Shown here in pieces: positions 10,498 to 21,090 of a stretch of 25,514 nt of DNA. The DNA is taken from NCBI GenBank assembly GCA_008931825.1, contig QXVZ01009954.1, positions 1-25,514 on the forward strand. The letters are read 5' to 3'. Position 1 is the first letter of the stretch. Every line of letters begins with the position of its first letter. Source of the DNA: Phallusia fumigata (taxonomy: Eukaryota; Chordata; Ascidiacea; Phlebobranchia; Ascidiidae). The translations under genes and the position numbers were made by a program. The notes under the pieces were generated by a model. That model was given only the letters and a program-made list of their open reading frames with translations, was not told the DNA's origin and did not search any database.

Positions 10498-10632
10498 CAA
10501 GGTTGGCAGTACGGTATAGTACAGTACGAGCTGAGTAGTGCGAACCACGTAACCCTCTACGAATTAGTGCGCACCTTACCACCGTACCGTAACTTTGGAT
10601 GGTTTTTGCTGCGTACCGTACTGCCATACTTG
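10498..10632. mobile_element. Very short MITE (135 bp) with 8-bp TSD
   Basis: Flanked by identical GTTACCGG at 10490-10497 and 10633-10640. Its left end (CAAGGTTGGCAGTACGGTA) and the reverse complement of its right end (CAAGTATGGCAGTACGGTA) agree at 17 of 19 positions. The interior has a further CGTACCGTAA copy at about 10582-10592, so the transcript or single strand could fold back. The 8-bp TSD and CA-start fit a hAT-type element. It lies about 240 bp upstream of the first ARF-like start codon. Confidence 0.87.
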
Positions 10633-10804
10633 GTTACCGGTTGCATGGTTTCGTTAAACGCTTCGTGACCAATAAACGAAATCTTTATTAGACTATATGT
10701 TCCACAATAGTGTGTATAGTTCGTTAAAAGTACCCTACAACAATGCGAAAAGCAGGGTGTAGCAGATTATGGTGTTTGTTAACAAATTACTGGTAACAAT
10801 CATT

Positions 10805-10828
10805 AAGTTTTGTTTTTCTCCATGTCAG
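10805..10828 (+). promoter_or_regulatory. Acceptor-like site upstream of ARF-like gene A
   Basis: A T/C-rich tract ends in CATGTCAG with AG at 10827-10828, 45 bases before the ATG at 10874. It resembles a 3' splice site and could belong to a 5' UTR intron or a spliced-leader addition site. Confidence 0.35.
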
Positions 10829-10873
10829 ATATATTTTTTGAAAACTCTTTAAAAAGGTGTTGATAAGACGTCA

Positions 10874-12150
10874 ATGGGGGCGTTAGCCTCAAAGCTTGAA
10901 AATATTTTCAAGACCTTTGATTCGGACCCGGTACGGATACTTATGTTGGGTCTCGATGCAGCAGGTGGGTAAAGATAAAAAACTTTACGTTTATCGTTTA
11001 GCCTATGTGCAAGTTTTCTAGCGCCGCAACTTTTGAACTTGTACATTTTGGACAGGTAAAACAACCATTTTGTACCGACTCAAAATGAACCAAGTTGTCA
11101 AAACGATTCCAACCATCGGTTTTAATGTGGAAACAATCACTCCATGCAAAGGCCTTACCTTTACAGTTTGGGATGTGGGCGGTCAAACCAAGCTACGTCA
11201 GCTGTGGAGACATTATTATCAGGGGGCGGGAGGTAAACTAGTTTGCTACTAAACATATGTTACTGCCCGTTTCTTCTTTCTCTTTTTTGATGTTGGTGCT
11301 TCCTACAACATCAGTTTGTCGGGCGTGACACACGTAGTAGGAAAAGTTTTGCTCAAAATTGTGAGACAGAAAGTGCCTTTACGATTAACTGTCTCCCGTT
11401 AAACGTCACAAAGCATAATTAATAACATCACAACATACAGAAGCGTCACTTTTAAATGGGGATTATAAGCCGGGTAAAATTTTATAAGTCGGTAAGAGTC
11501 CACGACATTGGTTTTTATTTAATGTTTACCGCGTGGCTGCTTCAGTGTGATCAATCCGGGATTTCAATGATTTGTTGCCTTGTTGGCATGTTTTATTGCG
11601 TAACTCGACGGTTGGTCTTATCAGTTGGTTTTAACGTTTTAACAGTTGATACGCCCCCTTTTTTACCGCAAGTTTGCACCGCTTTTCCGAATAATTCCTT
11701 ATGATGACACCACCGTTTGTCGAATTTAAGTACTAGCTTTTATCTTCTTATTGAGACTATTTAAAACCTTAAAACCGTGAATTGTATACCTAATAAATTA
11801 TTATCTCACAACACTGCATTGGTAATAATATGTGCATCATTATAGGTCTAATATTTGTGGTGGACAGCGCCGACCCTTCCCGGTTTACTGAGGCAAAAGA
11901 CGAACTTTTCAGCATTATATCAAACGTGGAAATGGCACGAATTCCTATTCTCGTGCTGGCAAACAAACAAGACATTAACATAGCTCATAGCGTTGAAGAC
12001 CTCGTACCTCAGCTTGGCCTGGGTGATATCCCGGCCTGGCAAAAATGGAACATACAGGGATGTTCGGCCACTAAGAACGACGGCATCGTCGAGGGCTTGC
12101 AGTGTTTTTCTCGGATGGTCAAGGAATACAAAAAGCAGAATAAAACATAA
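10874..12150 (+). CDS. ARF-family small GTPase A (3 exons, 190 aa)
   Basis: Exons 10874-10964, 11056-11232 and 11846-12150, GT..AG introns, both phase 1. The protein starts MGALASK, giving Gly2 for N-myristoylation and an amphipathic N-terminal helix as in ARFs. GTPase motifs in order: P-loop GLDAAGKTT (26-34), switch I with [11 protein letters not shown] (47-57), WDVGGQ (69-74, Gln74 equivalent to ARF1 Gln71), NKQD (129-132) and a G5 loop CSATK (162-166). Nothing essential is missing, so it should bind GTP and act on Golgi or endosomal membranes in vesicle traffic. Divergence from ARF1 in the C-terminal half and the SATK-type G5 loop make ARF-like more accurate than a true ARF1-5 orthologue. 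The tail ends KKQNKT. It is followed on the same strand by a tandem relative; the first two intron positions are shared. Confidence 0.94.
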
Positions 12151-12733
12151 TGCAAAATTTAAAATCCTTTCTGCTGCTCCGTTATTGGGTGTACAGCCAA
12201 GTGTGATTTTATGTTTGTTTAGAATTTACCTCCACAGTAACTATGCGCTTTTAAATTCGTAAAGATGAGTATAACCCGGGAAAGTGGAGATGGAGACCCA
12301 TGGCGGGGGTCTGGCGACGAAGTCAGCAAGTACTTTTTGCGGCGACCAACAAAAGTTTTAACAAAAAAATAGAATTTTTTTAACAAAAACAATATTAGCC
12401 TTCATCTTGGTTACTCATGCATATACTTTTCAAGCGCTGTTACTCTTGCATATACTGTGTGTAACTGTGTATCTATGAAATTCTGTCATATAACGTGAGG
12501 GCGCATCCGAATAGGTTGCACCTACTGGGGGTTTGCACTCGGCTGTTTATATGCTTACTCGATCATCAGACCCTTCGTGGCATTTCCACGATTTGTATGT
12601 TTCATCACAGTATTACTATTTCGTGATTGTTCTGCTAAAAATCATACTTAGCAATTGGTTCTTGCAAACCAACACTATATTACATCCCAATGTAGGGTAC
12701 AGGTTTATTGCAAACTAAGGTACCTGTGTCGTC

Positions 12734-12739
12734 AATAAA
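12734..12739 (+). terminator. Candidate poly(A) signal for ARF-like gene A
   Basis: AATAAA about 580 bp after the stop codon, followed by a T-rich stretch. Another AATAAA at 12140-12145 overlaps the last codons (Asn-Lys-Thr-stop) and would leave almost no 3' UTR. Which one is used cannot be told from sequence. Confidence 0.3.
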
Positions 12740-13191
12740 ATCTTTTATCTGATAACAACGTCTAGTGCAAGACGATACTTTACAGAATCAACATTCATTT
12801 ATCGCATACCATTTCGCTGTGTTTTTATAAACACAAACTCAAAACACAAATCGCAATTCGTCGTTTTTGACCGATACAGCCATGGAAGACATTTTTCACC
12901 AAAACAAAATTCATGACAAGAATTGTAAGGTATACAGTGTGTGTACCTGTTACAGCCCACATACCGAATGTATTCGGCTAAATTTTGGGTATTTTTGTCA
13001 TTTATTGGTAATATGCTAAGAGGTTAACGCGCTTCGTGGCACTTGAGGCTCCAAACCGTATCATTGCTGATTAAATAGAAAGGCTGCCAGTGAAATAAGG
13101 AAATGAAATTTTTACTCCAAGGAAATGAGACAATGACGTAGTTGAGCGTGGCACAATAAAAGTAGATCAGTTTAAAGACGATAGACTAAAG

Positions 13192-13678
13192 CAGGGGTTG
13201 GCAAAGTTATTCGATGGACGGGTCACTTGTGGAAGACAACAAAACACCAGAGAGCCGCAAGATCAGTTTGTATACAGTAGAGTCAATACAGATACAATCA
13301 ACAATGCAAGTTTTACACAAGATAACCTACATTTATTAAAATAATTCAAACAGAATATTTATCAGTAATATACGATATTACTATTCAGGTAGAAAAACCA
13401 CAAAAAAAACACGTTGAGCCAGCTTGCGGCGCACTAACAAACTATATTTTCGACATACTTCGCAGTCTAAAAACACAGAAATGTTCAAAGAAATTTATTT
13501 GGCAATTTCAATGTGATAGTTTAGGCTGTTTTGGGAACAAAAAGATTCGGCGTTTTCATGCACACCCGCCCTTCGTCATCAAGCCTTAAATTCTCTCCCT
13601 TTTTTTTCTTTTAATTTTGCAAAAACAGATATATCGCGGCACGTCCGTGTGTTGCGGTACAAAGTGTGAGAATCACTG
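13192..13678. mobile_element. Degenerate hAT-like element or two hAT-end remnants
   Basis: CAGGGGTTGGCAAAG at 13192 and, at the other side, GAGAATCACTG ending at 13678 both look like hAT termini. The reverse complement of the right end, CAGTGATTCTCACACTTTG, resembles many hAT ends, and a subterminal GCGGCACGTCCGTGTG lies just inside it. Flanks (GACTAAAG and GGATAGAT) do not form a target-site duplication. The two ends may therefore belong to different or decayed insertions. Confidence 0.35.
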
Positions 13679-13840
13679 GGATAGATGGTAAACTGCTTAA
13701 ATTTGCGTCCATCGTATGTGCTTCGAGGTGGATTATAATTAAACATATCTAGAATGAGGTTTATTGAATGATTCATTACGAGTCGAAAATAATTAGCCTA
13801 CGTCATGATTTTAAACATAATCGTGTTCCACTTTGGTCTG
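13613..13840. repeat. Contig-overlap duplication 2, left copy
   Basis: 228 bp that recur as 13842-14069, ending exactly at the N. I count about five substitutions between copies. The right end of the hAT-like remnant is included in both. Confidence 0.92.
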
Positions 13841-13841
13841 N
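13841..13841. other. Assembly gap (N), junction 2
   Basis: A single N between the two 228-bp copies. Confidence 0.95.
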
Positions 13842-14069
13842 AATTTTGCAAAAACAAATATATCGCGGCACATCCGTGTGTTGCGGTACATAGTGTGAGA
13901 ATCACTGGGATAGATTGTAAACTGCTTAAATTTGCGTCCATCGTATGTGCTTCGAGGTGGATTATAATTTAACATATCTAGAATGAGGTTTATTGAATGA
14001 TTCATTACGAGTCGAAAATAATTAGCCTACGTCATGATTTTAAACATAATCGTGTTCCACTTTGGTCTG
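13842..14069. repeat. Contig-overlap duplication 2, right copy
   Basis: Second copy of 13613-13840; it continues into unique sequence from 14070. Confidence 0.92.
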
Positions 14070-14141
14070 AGTCGCAAACGTGTGTGGTTCACAAAAGGGT
14101 GCACGTGCCTAAAAAGTCGACGCATATGCATATGCAAGCAT

Positions 14142-14161
14142 CACACACACACACACACACA
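14142..14161. repeat. (CA)n microsatellite
   Basis: About ten CA units followed by a short GA run; directly preceded by the alternating CATATGCATATGCA stretch. Confidence 0.9.
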
Positions 14162-15025
14162 GAGAGACACTGCATGCTGTTGCCCTGTGATGAAAGTTCA
14201 CCTCGAATAGTCTATTGTCATCGCTGTTTTTCTTACGCGTTACGACACATATGCTGCAACAGATCGCTTGTTAAAAAACGTTATTCTTAGTTAGTCATCG
14301 AGTCAGACTGATGTGTGCTATAGAAAGGAACCGAGATGATATACACAGTGTGATTCGGCGTCGATGCATCAGCAGACAGGTGTGAGTGAGCGTGACGTAT
14401 TTAATTCCGGTCTGCTGCTGTGCTACAGATCATTCCTTATCGTCATTAGATACCATGTATAAACCAAACTGCAGATCAGAAGTGTATTGTGGTCAATCAG
14501 CGGCGTCCGGGTGAACGTGGCCGGGTAGGTGGTTTTAATAATGCGTTGGAAAGGCATGACACAGTGAGTCAATGCTTTTGAGCAACGTTAGGTGACCGAT
14601 GTGATGTTCCGAAACTGTGCATGAACAATTTTGTTAATCCGAAAATGTACCTTGTTTCAACTATAGTAGTTAGCGGTATTTTACTGCTCAAACTTTTTCC
14701 ATTTGGAAATTCAGTGGAAAGATTGGGTACTTGGTTAAATACGTCAATCGCGAAGTTCCCGAAATACGCCAGCCCTCGTGGAGTGACGTTTCAACAGTTT
14801 TACGTTTTATGTGTATCCGCGAATGGGTCACCCGCCGTGAGTGGCATTGTCCCTAATCAACTGAAGTCAGCGTCTGTATTTCCGTCACTGCTGCGTTGCC
14901 ACACAACGGAAAAGGCTCAAACTACAGTCAATAAAGCGTAAGCAATAAGTTCGCACACAGCAGTGAAATCGAGATTCAGGGTCAAGCGGAGGCGTTCTTA
15001 TTTATAACTGGCTCTGTGGAATATA

Positions 15026-15247
15026 ATTAGGCGGCGTTGCATTTATTATGTAGGCGCCTACAGTAAACCGAAAAACTTTTATTGAGACAGGCCATGTATT
15101 TACCCGCCTAAACTTTGTTGGTTTGTAGCCTCAGTTGCAGGTTGTAGGTAATTTCAAACTGAAACGGAACACCAGCAAACCATCATGGGAAATATGTTTG
15201 GAAAGTTTTTGTCGAACAACAAAGGAGAGCCGATTCGAGTCTGTATG
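15026..15247. repeat. Contig-overlap duplication 3, left copy
   Basis: 222 bp that recur without any difference I can see as 15249-15470. It ends at the N. Confidence 0.95.
15185..15247 (+). other. Truncated duplicate of ARF-like gene B exon 1
   Basis: ATG followed by 21 codons (MGNMFGKF up to ..RVCM) identical to the start of the real exon at 15408, then cut by the N at 15248. It is an assembly copy, not an extra gene or alternative first exon. Confidence 0.92.
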
Positions 15248-15248
15248 N
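15248..15248. other. Assembly gap (N), junction 3
   Basis: A single N between identical 222-bp copies. Confidence 0.95.
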
Positions 15249-15470
15249 ATTAGGCGGCGTTGCATTTATTATGTAGGCGCCTACAGTAAACCGAAAAACT
15301 TTTATTGAGACAGGCCATGTATTTACCCGCCTAAACTTTGTTGGTTTGTAGCCTCAGTTGCAGGTTGTAGGTAATTTCAAACTGAAACGGAACACCAGCA
15401 AACCATCATGGGAAATATGTTTGGAAAGTTTTTGTCGAACAACAAAGGAGAGCCGATTCGAGTCTGTATG
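15249..15470. repeat. Contig-overlap duplication 3, right copy
   Basis: Second copy of 15026-15247; it runs on into the intact exon 1 of ARF-like gene B. Confidence 0.95.
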
Positions 15471-18400
15471 CTGGGACTTGATGCAGCTGGTAAGGTTATC
15501 AACGTTTTGAATTAAGTTACAATAACATTCACATTTTAGCGAAGGGACCTTAGAAAACAATAAAAACGTTTATTAGTCGACTTGTTCACTAACTGCAACG
15601 TTTACGCAAATGTGCCCGAATTATTGGCGTGACATTATAACAAAGAATTTGGCCGATGTGGTTTCTTATCACGAGTCGTTATGCAGCAGGGTTTCGGGTG
15701 CGCATTTTCTTGACAAAGTCTAATATGAATCGCTGACTTGGATAACTTTGCGTTTAGTCCCGTGATCCGGATCACGTTAAAACAGGAACAATATTGCGAG
15801 CGCGTATGTGAACTAATTTCACTGCCTCCTATATTGGCTTTTACGGCTGTTTCCCTTTGTTTGAAGATTTGGTTCCAAACGGATAACTCGTAAAGTTAAA
15901 GTGATATAAAACATGAAATATTTTAAAGTAATTTGACACAACTGCTGATTGTGGGAGATTAAATTCCATCTGGTAATATATGCAGTGATGGTTGTTTTAA
16001 AGAAGCATTTTAAAAAAACGGACCTGATTTTTGCGCTTCTGGTGCGACGTTTGTCTAAAAATTACCTACATGCGTTTTTAGTGTGAACATCTGTCATATT
16101 TCATGGGGTGCACGGGCCTTTTCAAACTAGTAGACAGGGCGGGTAGCTTAAACAGCCCGAAACAAACAAAAACACATTAATATTTCAAAGGGCAAACCGA
16201 AATTGCTGCTTGCAGGAAAGACCACCGTTTTGCAACGACTTAAGCTGAAGGAATGCACCAGAACACTTCCCACAATCGGGTTCAACGTCGAAACTGTCAC
16301 ACCGTTCAAGGGACTTACCTTAACGATATGGGACATCGGGGGCCAAGACAAGATCCGACAGCTGTGGAAACATTACTACACTACCACAGAAGGTGTGTTG
16401 TACAAAACGACAGTAGGCTATCAGTTTTTGTATGCTTTACAAGATCATGATCCTTCGCGTAGGTTTGATGATACCTAACCGCGGAAAAGAATAGCCCACT
16501 AATTTAGCGTTGGTGTTATAATGGGTTTTAATGACTGCAGTTTTTCCTGTCTTTCGATTGGTGGTTGTTTCAGCACCAACAGACCAAGTTTTTCGCGAAA
16601 AACTTATACTGCCGGATTCGCAACGCGTCACCCACACTGATAGAGGCTTGTAAAATTAAAGCTTGTAAATTGTAGTGTACAATACAAATGTTGTAATCAA
16701 TGCCCCATTATTAAACATTTTAGGTTATAACTTCCTTATACAAACACGGTGCTTTCCCATAGCAAACACAAAACCCTGCATGGTCATGGGTCACCACACG
16801 ATGGGTGACGTCATCGTATGTTCAGTTGTCTTCGTGACATAAGAGCCGTACGTATTACGTAAATTCCAACCCAGTTGCGGGAACGACCTCGATCAAAGTA
16901 CTAAAATACAGTGCAGTTAATATAAGGTATAGTGACGTACAAGGAGGGCAGATTAAGGTTCCACTTCCCCCTTGTGCGGCTCTTTGTTTTAACTTGACAG
17001 CTACTAATATGGGTTTGCATGAAAACGGATTACTTAATTATATGGTTTACGCAATTTGAAGTTTATTCAGTTAATCACCTTTGGTTAAACTTAAATGGAT
17101 TAACGCTGGAAAGTTACCCTAATTTAATCAATGTTGGGACATAAATTGTCAAAGACATTTTAGTTTCTTTTTCTGTAAACGCCGGTTTGTTCACAAATTT
17201 TAACTAACCTTATATGTTTGGTCACGAAAGGGTTGCCCAAACTTTAACACAGGGAAGTAGGCACCTGGAATTACGGACTTTTTCAACTCGCAAATCTTTC
17301 TGTATGCGCATAAAAAGTGATTGACAGGTTTTGGGACCAACCAAACAAAAACGAGAAAAACCTTTTTCAACCTGTCATCCAAGTTGGCCAAAATCAAGCT
17401 TTGATTATACAACCGCAATGCGCTATAACTATAAAAAGGCCAGAGCGACTCTATAACCTGAAAACTTTTAAGTTGATCCTACCACTTTGTTTCCATGTGC
17501 GGTATTGTATGTAGTCTATTTTCTAGCAATAAAACAATCCCACCAGTCGGAGTTTGGCAATGCTCCATATATACCTTATTATCTATCACAGGGCTTTCCA
17601 AACTTTTTGGTCAGTAACCCTTTTCATTTGTAAAAAATTTTTTGCGACCCTTGACGTTCCACAAAAAAAGCAGTCCATTACATACTTTTTTGTTGAAGTA
17701 CTATTAGAAAGCAAAAAATCAAATATTAATTAATTTTGCGCACTTTTAACATGACAATGTTACAAACTTCAAAGAATAAACAAAGCCAAATACTCAAAAA
17801 GAAGGCGATTACGACCATTTGTGGAAAATTGGTGGCTCGCGACCCACAAAATTCCTTTCGCGACCCCCTATAGGTTGCAATTAACCCCTACTTTGGAGAC
17901 CCCTAATCTATCACTTAATGAAACAGGCTAAATGAAACTAATCATTTTGCTGTAAGGGGTTAAACGTTGTTATTGAACATACATTGCGTCATCGAAACGC
18001 GGTAGAAAAGGTTACCTGTGGTAGAAAAGAGTTCATAGACACCAGTCTATCCTAAGAAAAAAGATGCGTTATTCATTATAACTTATACTGTTTCGAATAG
18101 GTGGTTCGAGCGCCGAAAAAATACATTCGGAAACCAAATGACCTTATTTTGTATTTCAACCAGTTTTGTTTTGTTGAACCTAGGCATTATATACGTGGTG
18201 GACAGCGCAGATTCAAGTCGGTTCGGGGAAGCAGCGAGCGAACTCAATGCCATACTTAACGAAGATAACATGACTAAGGTGACTTGATGACACGTCATTG
18301 TACTCCAGCAAAATGTTAAAAGACTGTTTAAATCAGTATGCNAATACTCAAAAAGAAGGCGATTACGACCATTTGTGGAAAATTGGTGGCTCGCGACCCA

Positions 18401-19701
18401 CAAAATTCCTTTCGCGACCCCCTATAGGTTGCAATTAACCCCTACTTTGGAGACCCCTAATCTATCACTTAATGAAACAGGCTAAATGAAACTAATCATT
18501 TTGCTGTAAGGGGTTAAACGTTGTTATTGAACATACATTGCGTCATCGAAACGCGGTAGAAAAGGTTACCTGTGGTAGAAAAGAGTTCATAGACACCAGT
18601 CTATCCTAAGAAAAAAGATGCGTTATTCATTATAACTTATACTGTTTCGAATAGGTGGTTCGAGCGCCGAAAAAATACATTCGGAAACCAAATGACCTTA
18701 TTTTGTATTTCAACCAGTTTTGTTTTGTTGAACCAAGGCATTATATACGTGGTGGACAGCGCAGATTCAAGTCGGTTCGGGGAAGCAGCGAGCGAACTCA
18801 ATGCCATACTTAACGAAGATAACATGACTAAGGTGACTTGATGACACGTCATTGTACTCCAGCAAAATGTTAAAAGACTGTTTAAATCAGTATGCAGTTC
18901 GTGTGACATTAACATGTTGAATTTCCATTGTGTTGTATCCTAACCTAAAGTTAAACCCAACTTCGGAGTTGCATTCTCTGTTTTTATAACCTAAATTTGA
19001 ATGCGAACAAACACACACACACTAGGTTCACCAAAGTACGTACTGAGTTCCGCTATTTCGCGTCCAACTGAGGTCGGCTTTGTTATAGATACCACTTGTG
19101 GTGCTCGCCAACAAACAAGATTTACCGGGTGCAATCAACGTAGCGGAAATGGAAGGAGTGCTTCAACTCCATGATTTGCCTCCAGATCATAACTGGCATG
19201 TCCAGGTATGAATCTCATGTTGTTTTAAGAACAAGCCATCATTATCTCTAATACGAATGTAAACAATTACCCTACCATCAAGCTGGGCCGCTCATCAAAC
19301 TGGTTCAGCCACGTTATGTACATAGAAAACTGTTTCGTAATTGATCTTAAACAAACATTCCAAGTATTGTAATGCGACAGGTTACGATGCAAAACACTGC
19401 TGTGTACAACCGACAAATCGGATATCTTGTGAAATACAAAAACTGCAGGCCTAGTCAGCTATTTTAAACGGATGCAAATTCGCCAATCCCTTGGCAATCG
19501 CAGCATTTTAAAATTTCACCAGAAATGTCGTGTGATAATCATCGAGAATTCATTTTGTTTCAGGAGTGCTGTGCGATTAAGGGTAAGGGCATATCCGAAG
19601 CCATGAATACCTTATCAAAATTTATCAAGAACAAAAACGCGACACAAAATGGCAAAAACAAACGAAAACAGAGTCAAGGAACTGAACTTTCGGCAACATA
19701 A
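15408..19701 (+). CDS. ARF-family small GTPase B with basic C-terminal tail (5 exons, 202 aa)
   Basis: Exons 15408-15489, 16216-16392, 18184-18278 (duplicate copy 18738-18832), 19089-19205 and 19564-19701 (duplicate copy 20414-20551); all introns GT..AG, sum 609 bp. It starts MGNMFGKF, very like ARF1 (Gly2 myristoylation, amphipathic helix). Motifs: GLDAAGKTT (23-31), [11 protein letters not shown] (45-55), WDIGGQ with Gln71 as in ARF1, NKQD (126-129) and G5 loop CCAIKG (159-164). Compared with the 181-aa ARF1, about 20 extra residues form a polar, Lys/Asn-rich tail ([10 protein letters not shown]..). It should cycle between GDP and GTP on membranes and recruit effectors; the tail might add membrane or partner binding (inference). 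The first two introns match ARF-like gene A in position and phase; two later introns are unique to B. Intron 2 carries a MITE. Confidence 0.95.
17589..17905. mobile_element. hAT-like MITE (317 bp) with 8-bp TSD in ARF-like gene B intron 2
   Basis: Identical ATCTATCA flanks at 17581-17588 and 17906-17913. The left end CAGGGCTTTCCAAACTTT and the reverse complement of the right end TAGGGGTCTCCAAAGTAG are imperfect terminal inverted repeats of the common hAT form CAGGGGT.TCCAAA. Subterminal GCGACCC motifs recur near both ends. No transposase frame. The last 117 bp appear a second time at 18343-18459 because of the assembly overlap, without the left half. Confidence 0.88.
17789..18341. repeat. Contig-overlap duplication 4, left copy
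   Basis: 553 bp that recur as 18343-18895, spanning the right end of the MITE and ARF-like gene B exon 3. The only difference I noticed is T/A at 18181 versus 18735, three bases before the exon; both versions keep the AG acceptor. Confidence 0.95.
18342..18342. other. Assembly gap (N), junction 4
   Basis: A single N between the two nearly identical 553-bp copies. Confidence 0.95.
18343..18895. repeat. Contig-overlap duplication 4, right copy
   Basis: Second copy of 17789-18341; it continues into the unique intron sequence leading to exon 4. Confidence 0.95.
18738..18832 (+). other. Duplicate copy of ARF-like gene B exon 3
   Basis: Same 95 bp as 18184-18278 ([10 protein letters not shown].. 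to ..NMTK). Only one of the two can be in a mature mRNA, since including both would repeat this segment of the GTPase fold. It is an assembly duplicate. Confidence 0.92.
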
Positions 19702-20236
19702 GAAATTAGTTCCGATTTCAATTGAACCAAAGCACTCCTTGCCATGCGTCTGTGGTTTTCTTTTTTGTTTATACTTGTGACACATCCGAGTGTTTGTATA
19801 TGTTTTTCACTGGATATCAAGTACCAAAAACTTCCTGTATAGTTGTTTGACCTTTGATTTTAGTTTTACTGTTACAATGTCGACATAAAATACCTGTTGA
19901 TCGGGTTTTTAGCTGTTTTGTTGTTTGTTTATGACGTACGTTTGAAATTCTGTTTTTTTTCCAAAAAAAATGTTGTCCCACTGTTCGCTACTACCTACAA
20001 AAACGTCTTACACCCCACGAGATTTTGTTTATTCTTTTGGTTAGTTTTATGATGAGAAACAAGCACAACCCAACTGGCAGCGTTAAAATTGTGCTTTAGT
20101 CAGCGACGCTGGTTTTCCATGCCACATGTTATTTAAAGTAAATACATACAACGGTGCACTTGAAAGGGCAAATCAAAGCTACAAAGACAAAGTAGGCCAA
20201 CCTTAGAGTACATAGAAACTGGTTAGAAGGAATTAA
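19388..20236. repeat. Contig-overlap duplication 5, left copy
   Basis: 849 bp that recur as 20238-21090 (853 bp), covering the end of intron 4, exon 5 and the 3' flank of ARF-like gene B. Scattered substitutions and small homopolymer indels indicate two alleles. Confidence 0.93.
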
Positions 20237-20237
20237 N
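20237..20237. other. Assembly gap (N), junction 5
   Basis: A single N between the two allelic copies. Confidence 0.95.
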
Positions 20238-21090
20238 TGCAAAACACTGCTGTGAACAACCGGCAAATCGGATATCTTGTGAAATACAAAAACTGCAGGC
20301 CTAGTCAGCTATATTAAACGGATGCAAATTTGCCAATCCCTTGGCAATCACAGCATTTTAAAATTTCACCAGAACTGTCGTGTGATAATCATCGAGAATT
20401 CATTTTGTTTCAGGAGTGCTGTGCGATTAAGGGCAAGGGCATATCCGAAGCCATGAATACCTTATCAAAGTTTATCAAGAACAAAAACGCGACACAAAAC
20501 GGCAAAAACAAACGAAAACAGAGTCAAGGAACTGAACTTTCGGCAACATAAGAAATTAGTTCCGATTTCAATTGAACCAAAGCACTCCTTGCCATGCGTC
20601 TGTGGTTTTCTTTTTTGTTTATACTTGTGACACATCCGAGTGTTTATGTATGTTTTTCACTGGATATCAAGTACCAAAAACTTCCTGTATAGTTGTTTGA
20701 CCTTTGACTTTAGTTTTACTGTTACAACGTCGACATAAAATACCTGTTGATCGGGTTTTTAGCTGTTTTTTTGTTTGTTTATGACGTACGTTTGAAATTC
20801 TGTTTTTTTTTCAAAAAAAAAAATTTGTCCCACTGTTCGCTACTACCTACAAAAACGTCTTACACCCCACGAGATTTTGTTTATTCTTTTGTTTAGTTTT
20901 ATGATGAGAAAAAAGCACAACCCAACTGGCAGCGTTACAAATTGTGCTTTAGTCAGCGACGCTGGTTTTCCATGCCAGATGTTATTTAAAGTAAATACAG
21001 ACAATGGTGCACTTGAAAAGGCAAATCAAAGCTACAAAGACAAAGTAAGCCAACCTTAAGAGTACATAGAAACTGGTTAGAAGGAATTAA
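20238..21090. repeat. Contig-overlap duplication 5, right copy
   Basis: Second copy of 19388-20236; continues into unique sequence from 21091. Confidence 0.93.
20414..20551 (+). other. Duplicate copy of ARF-like gene B exon 5
   Basis: 138 bp matching 19564-19701 with only synonymous changes noticed (for example GGT/GGC, AAA/AAG, AAT/AAC). The encoded 45 residues and stop are the same, as expected of an allele. Confidence 0.92.

Larger units (their letters stand above)
8012..10873. other. Intergenic region between divergent TFPT-like and ARF-like genes
   Basis: About 2.9 kb that should hold the promoters of both flanking genes. It contains two TSD-flanked MITEs (8398-8870 and 10498-10632) and a near-perfect palindrome at 9332-9350 (two 9-bp arms, 1-bp spacer). 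Short direct repeats also occur: a GTGCAGTCATGC motif twice at about 9669-9712, and a TTATTTTGTTTTGT motif twice at about 9819-9857. ORFs here are short and resemble nothing known. Confidence 0.55.
12151..15025. other. Intergenic region between the two ARF-like genes
   Basis: About 2.9 kb with no supported gene. It holds hAT-like end sequences at 13192 and 13678, a contig overlap around the N at 13841, a (CA)n tract and small direct repeats near 12408-12460 (TTACTCNTGCATATACT twice). A 106-codon plus-strand ORF at 14621-14941 has one hydrophobic segment near its start, but no family resemblance. Confidence 0.5.

Noticed and set aside
14101-14165. Possible CRISPR-like or satellite array
   Set aside because: It is a simple (CA)n/(GA)n microsatellite in animal DNA; no spacer-repeat structure.
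14621-14941. 106-codon plus-strand ORF with a hydrophobic N-terminal segment
   Set aside because: No family resemblance, no splice partners seen, and ORFs of this size arise by chance; not called as a gene.
18184-18832. Mutually exclusive alternative exon 3 in ARF-like gene B
   Set aside because: The duplicated unit is 553 bp with flanking intron, encodes the same residues and is split by an N; an assembly overlap explains it better.
18083-18915. Two repeated minus-strand ORFs (92 and 106 codons)
   Set aside because: Both are antisense to ARF-like gene B exon 3 and appear twice only because of the contig overlap.
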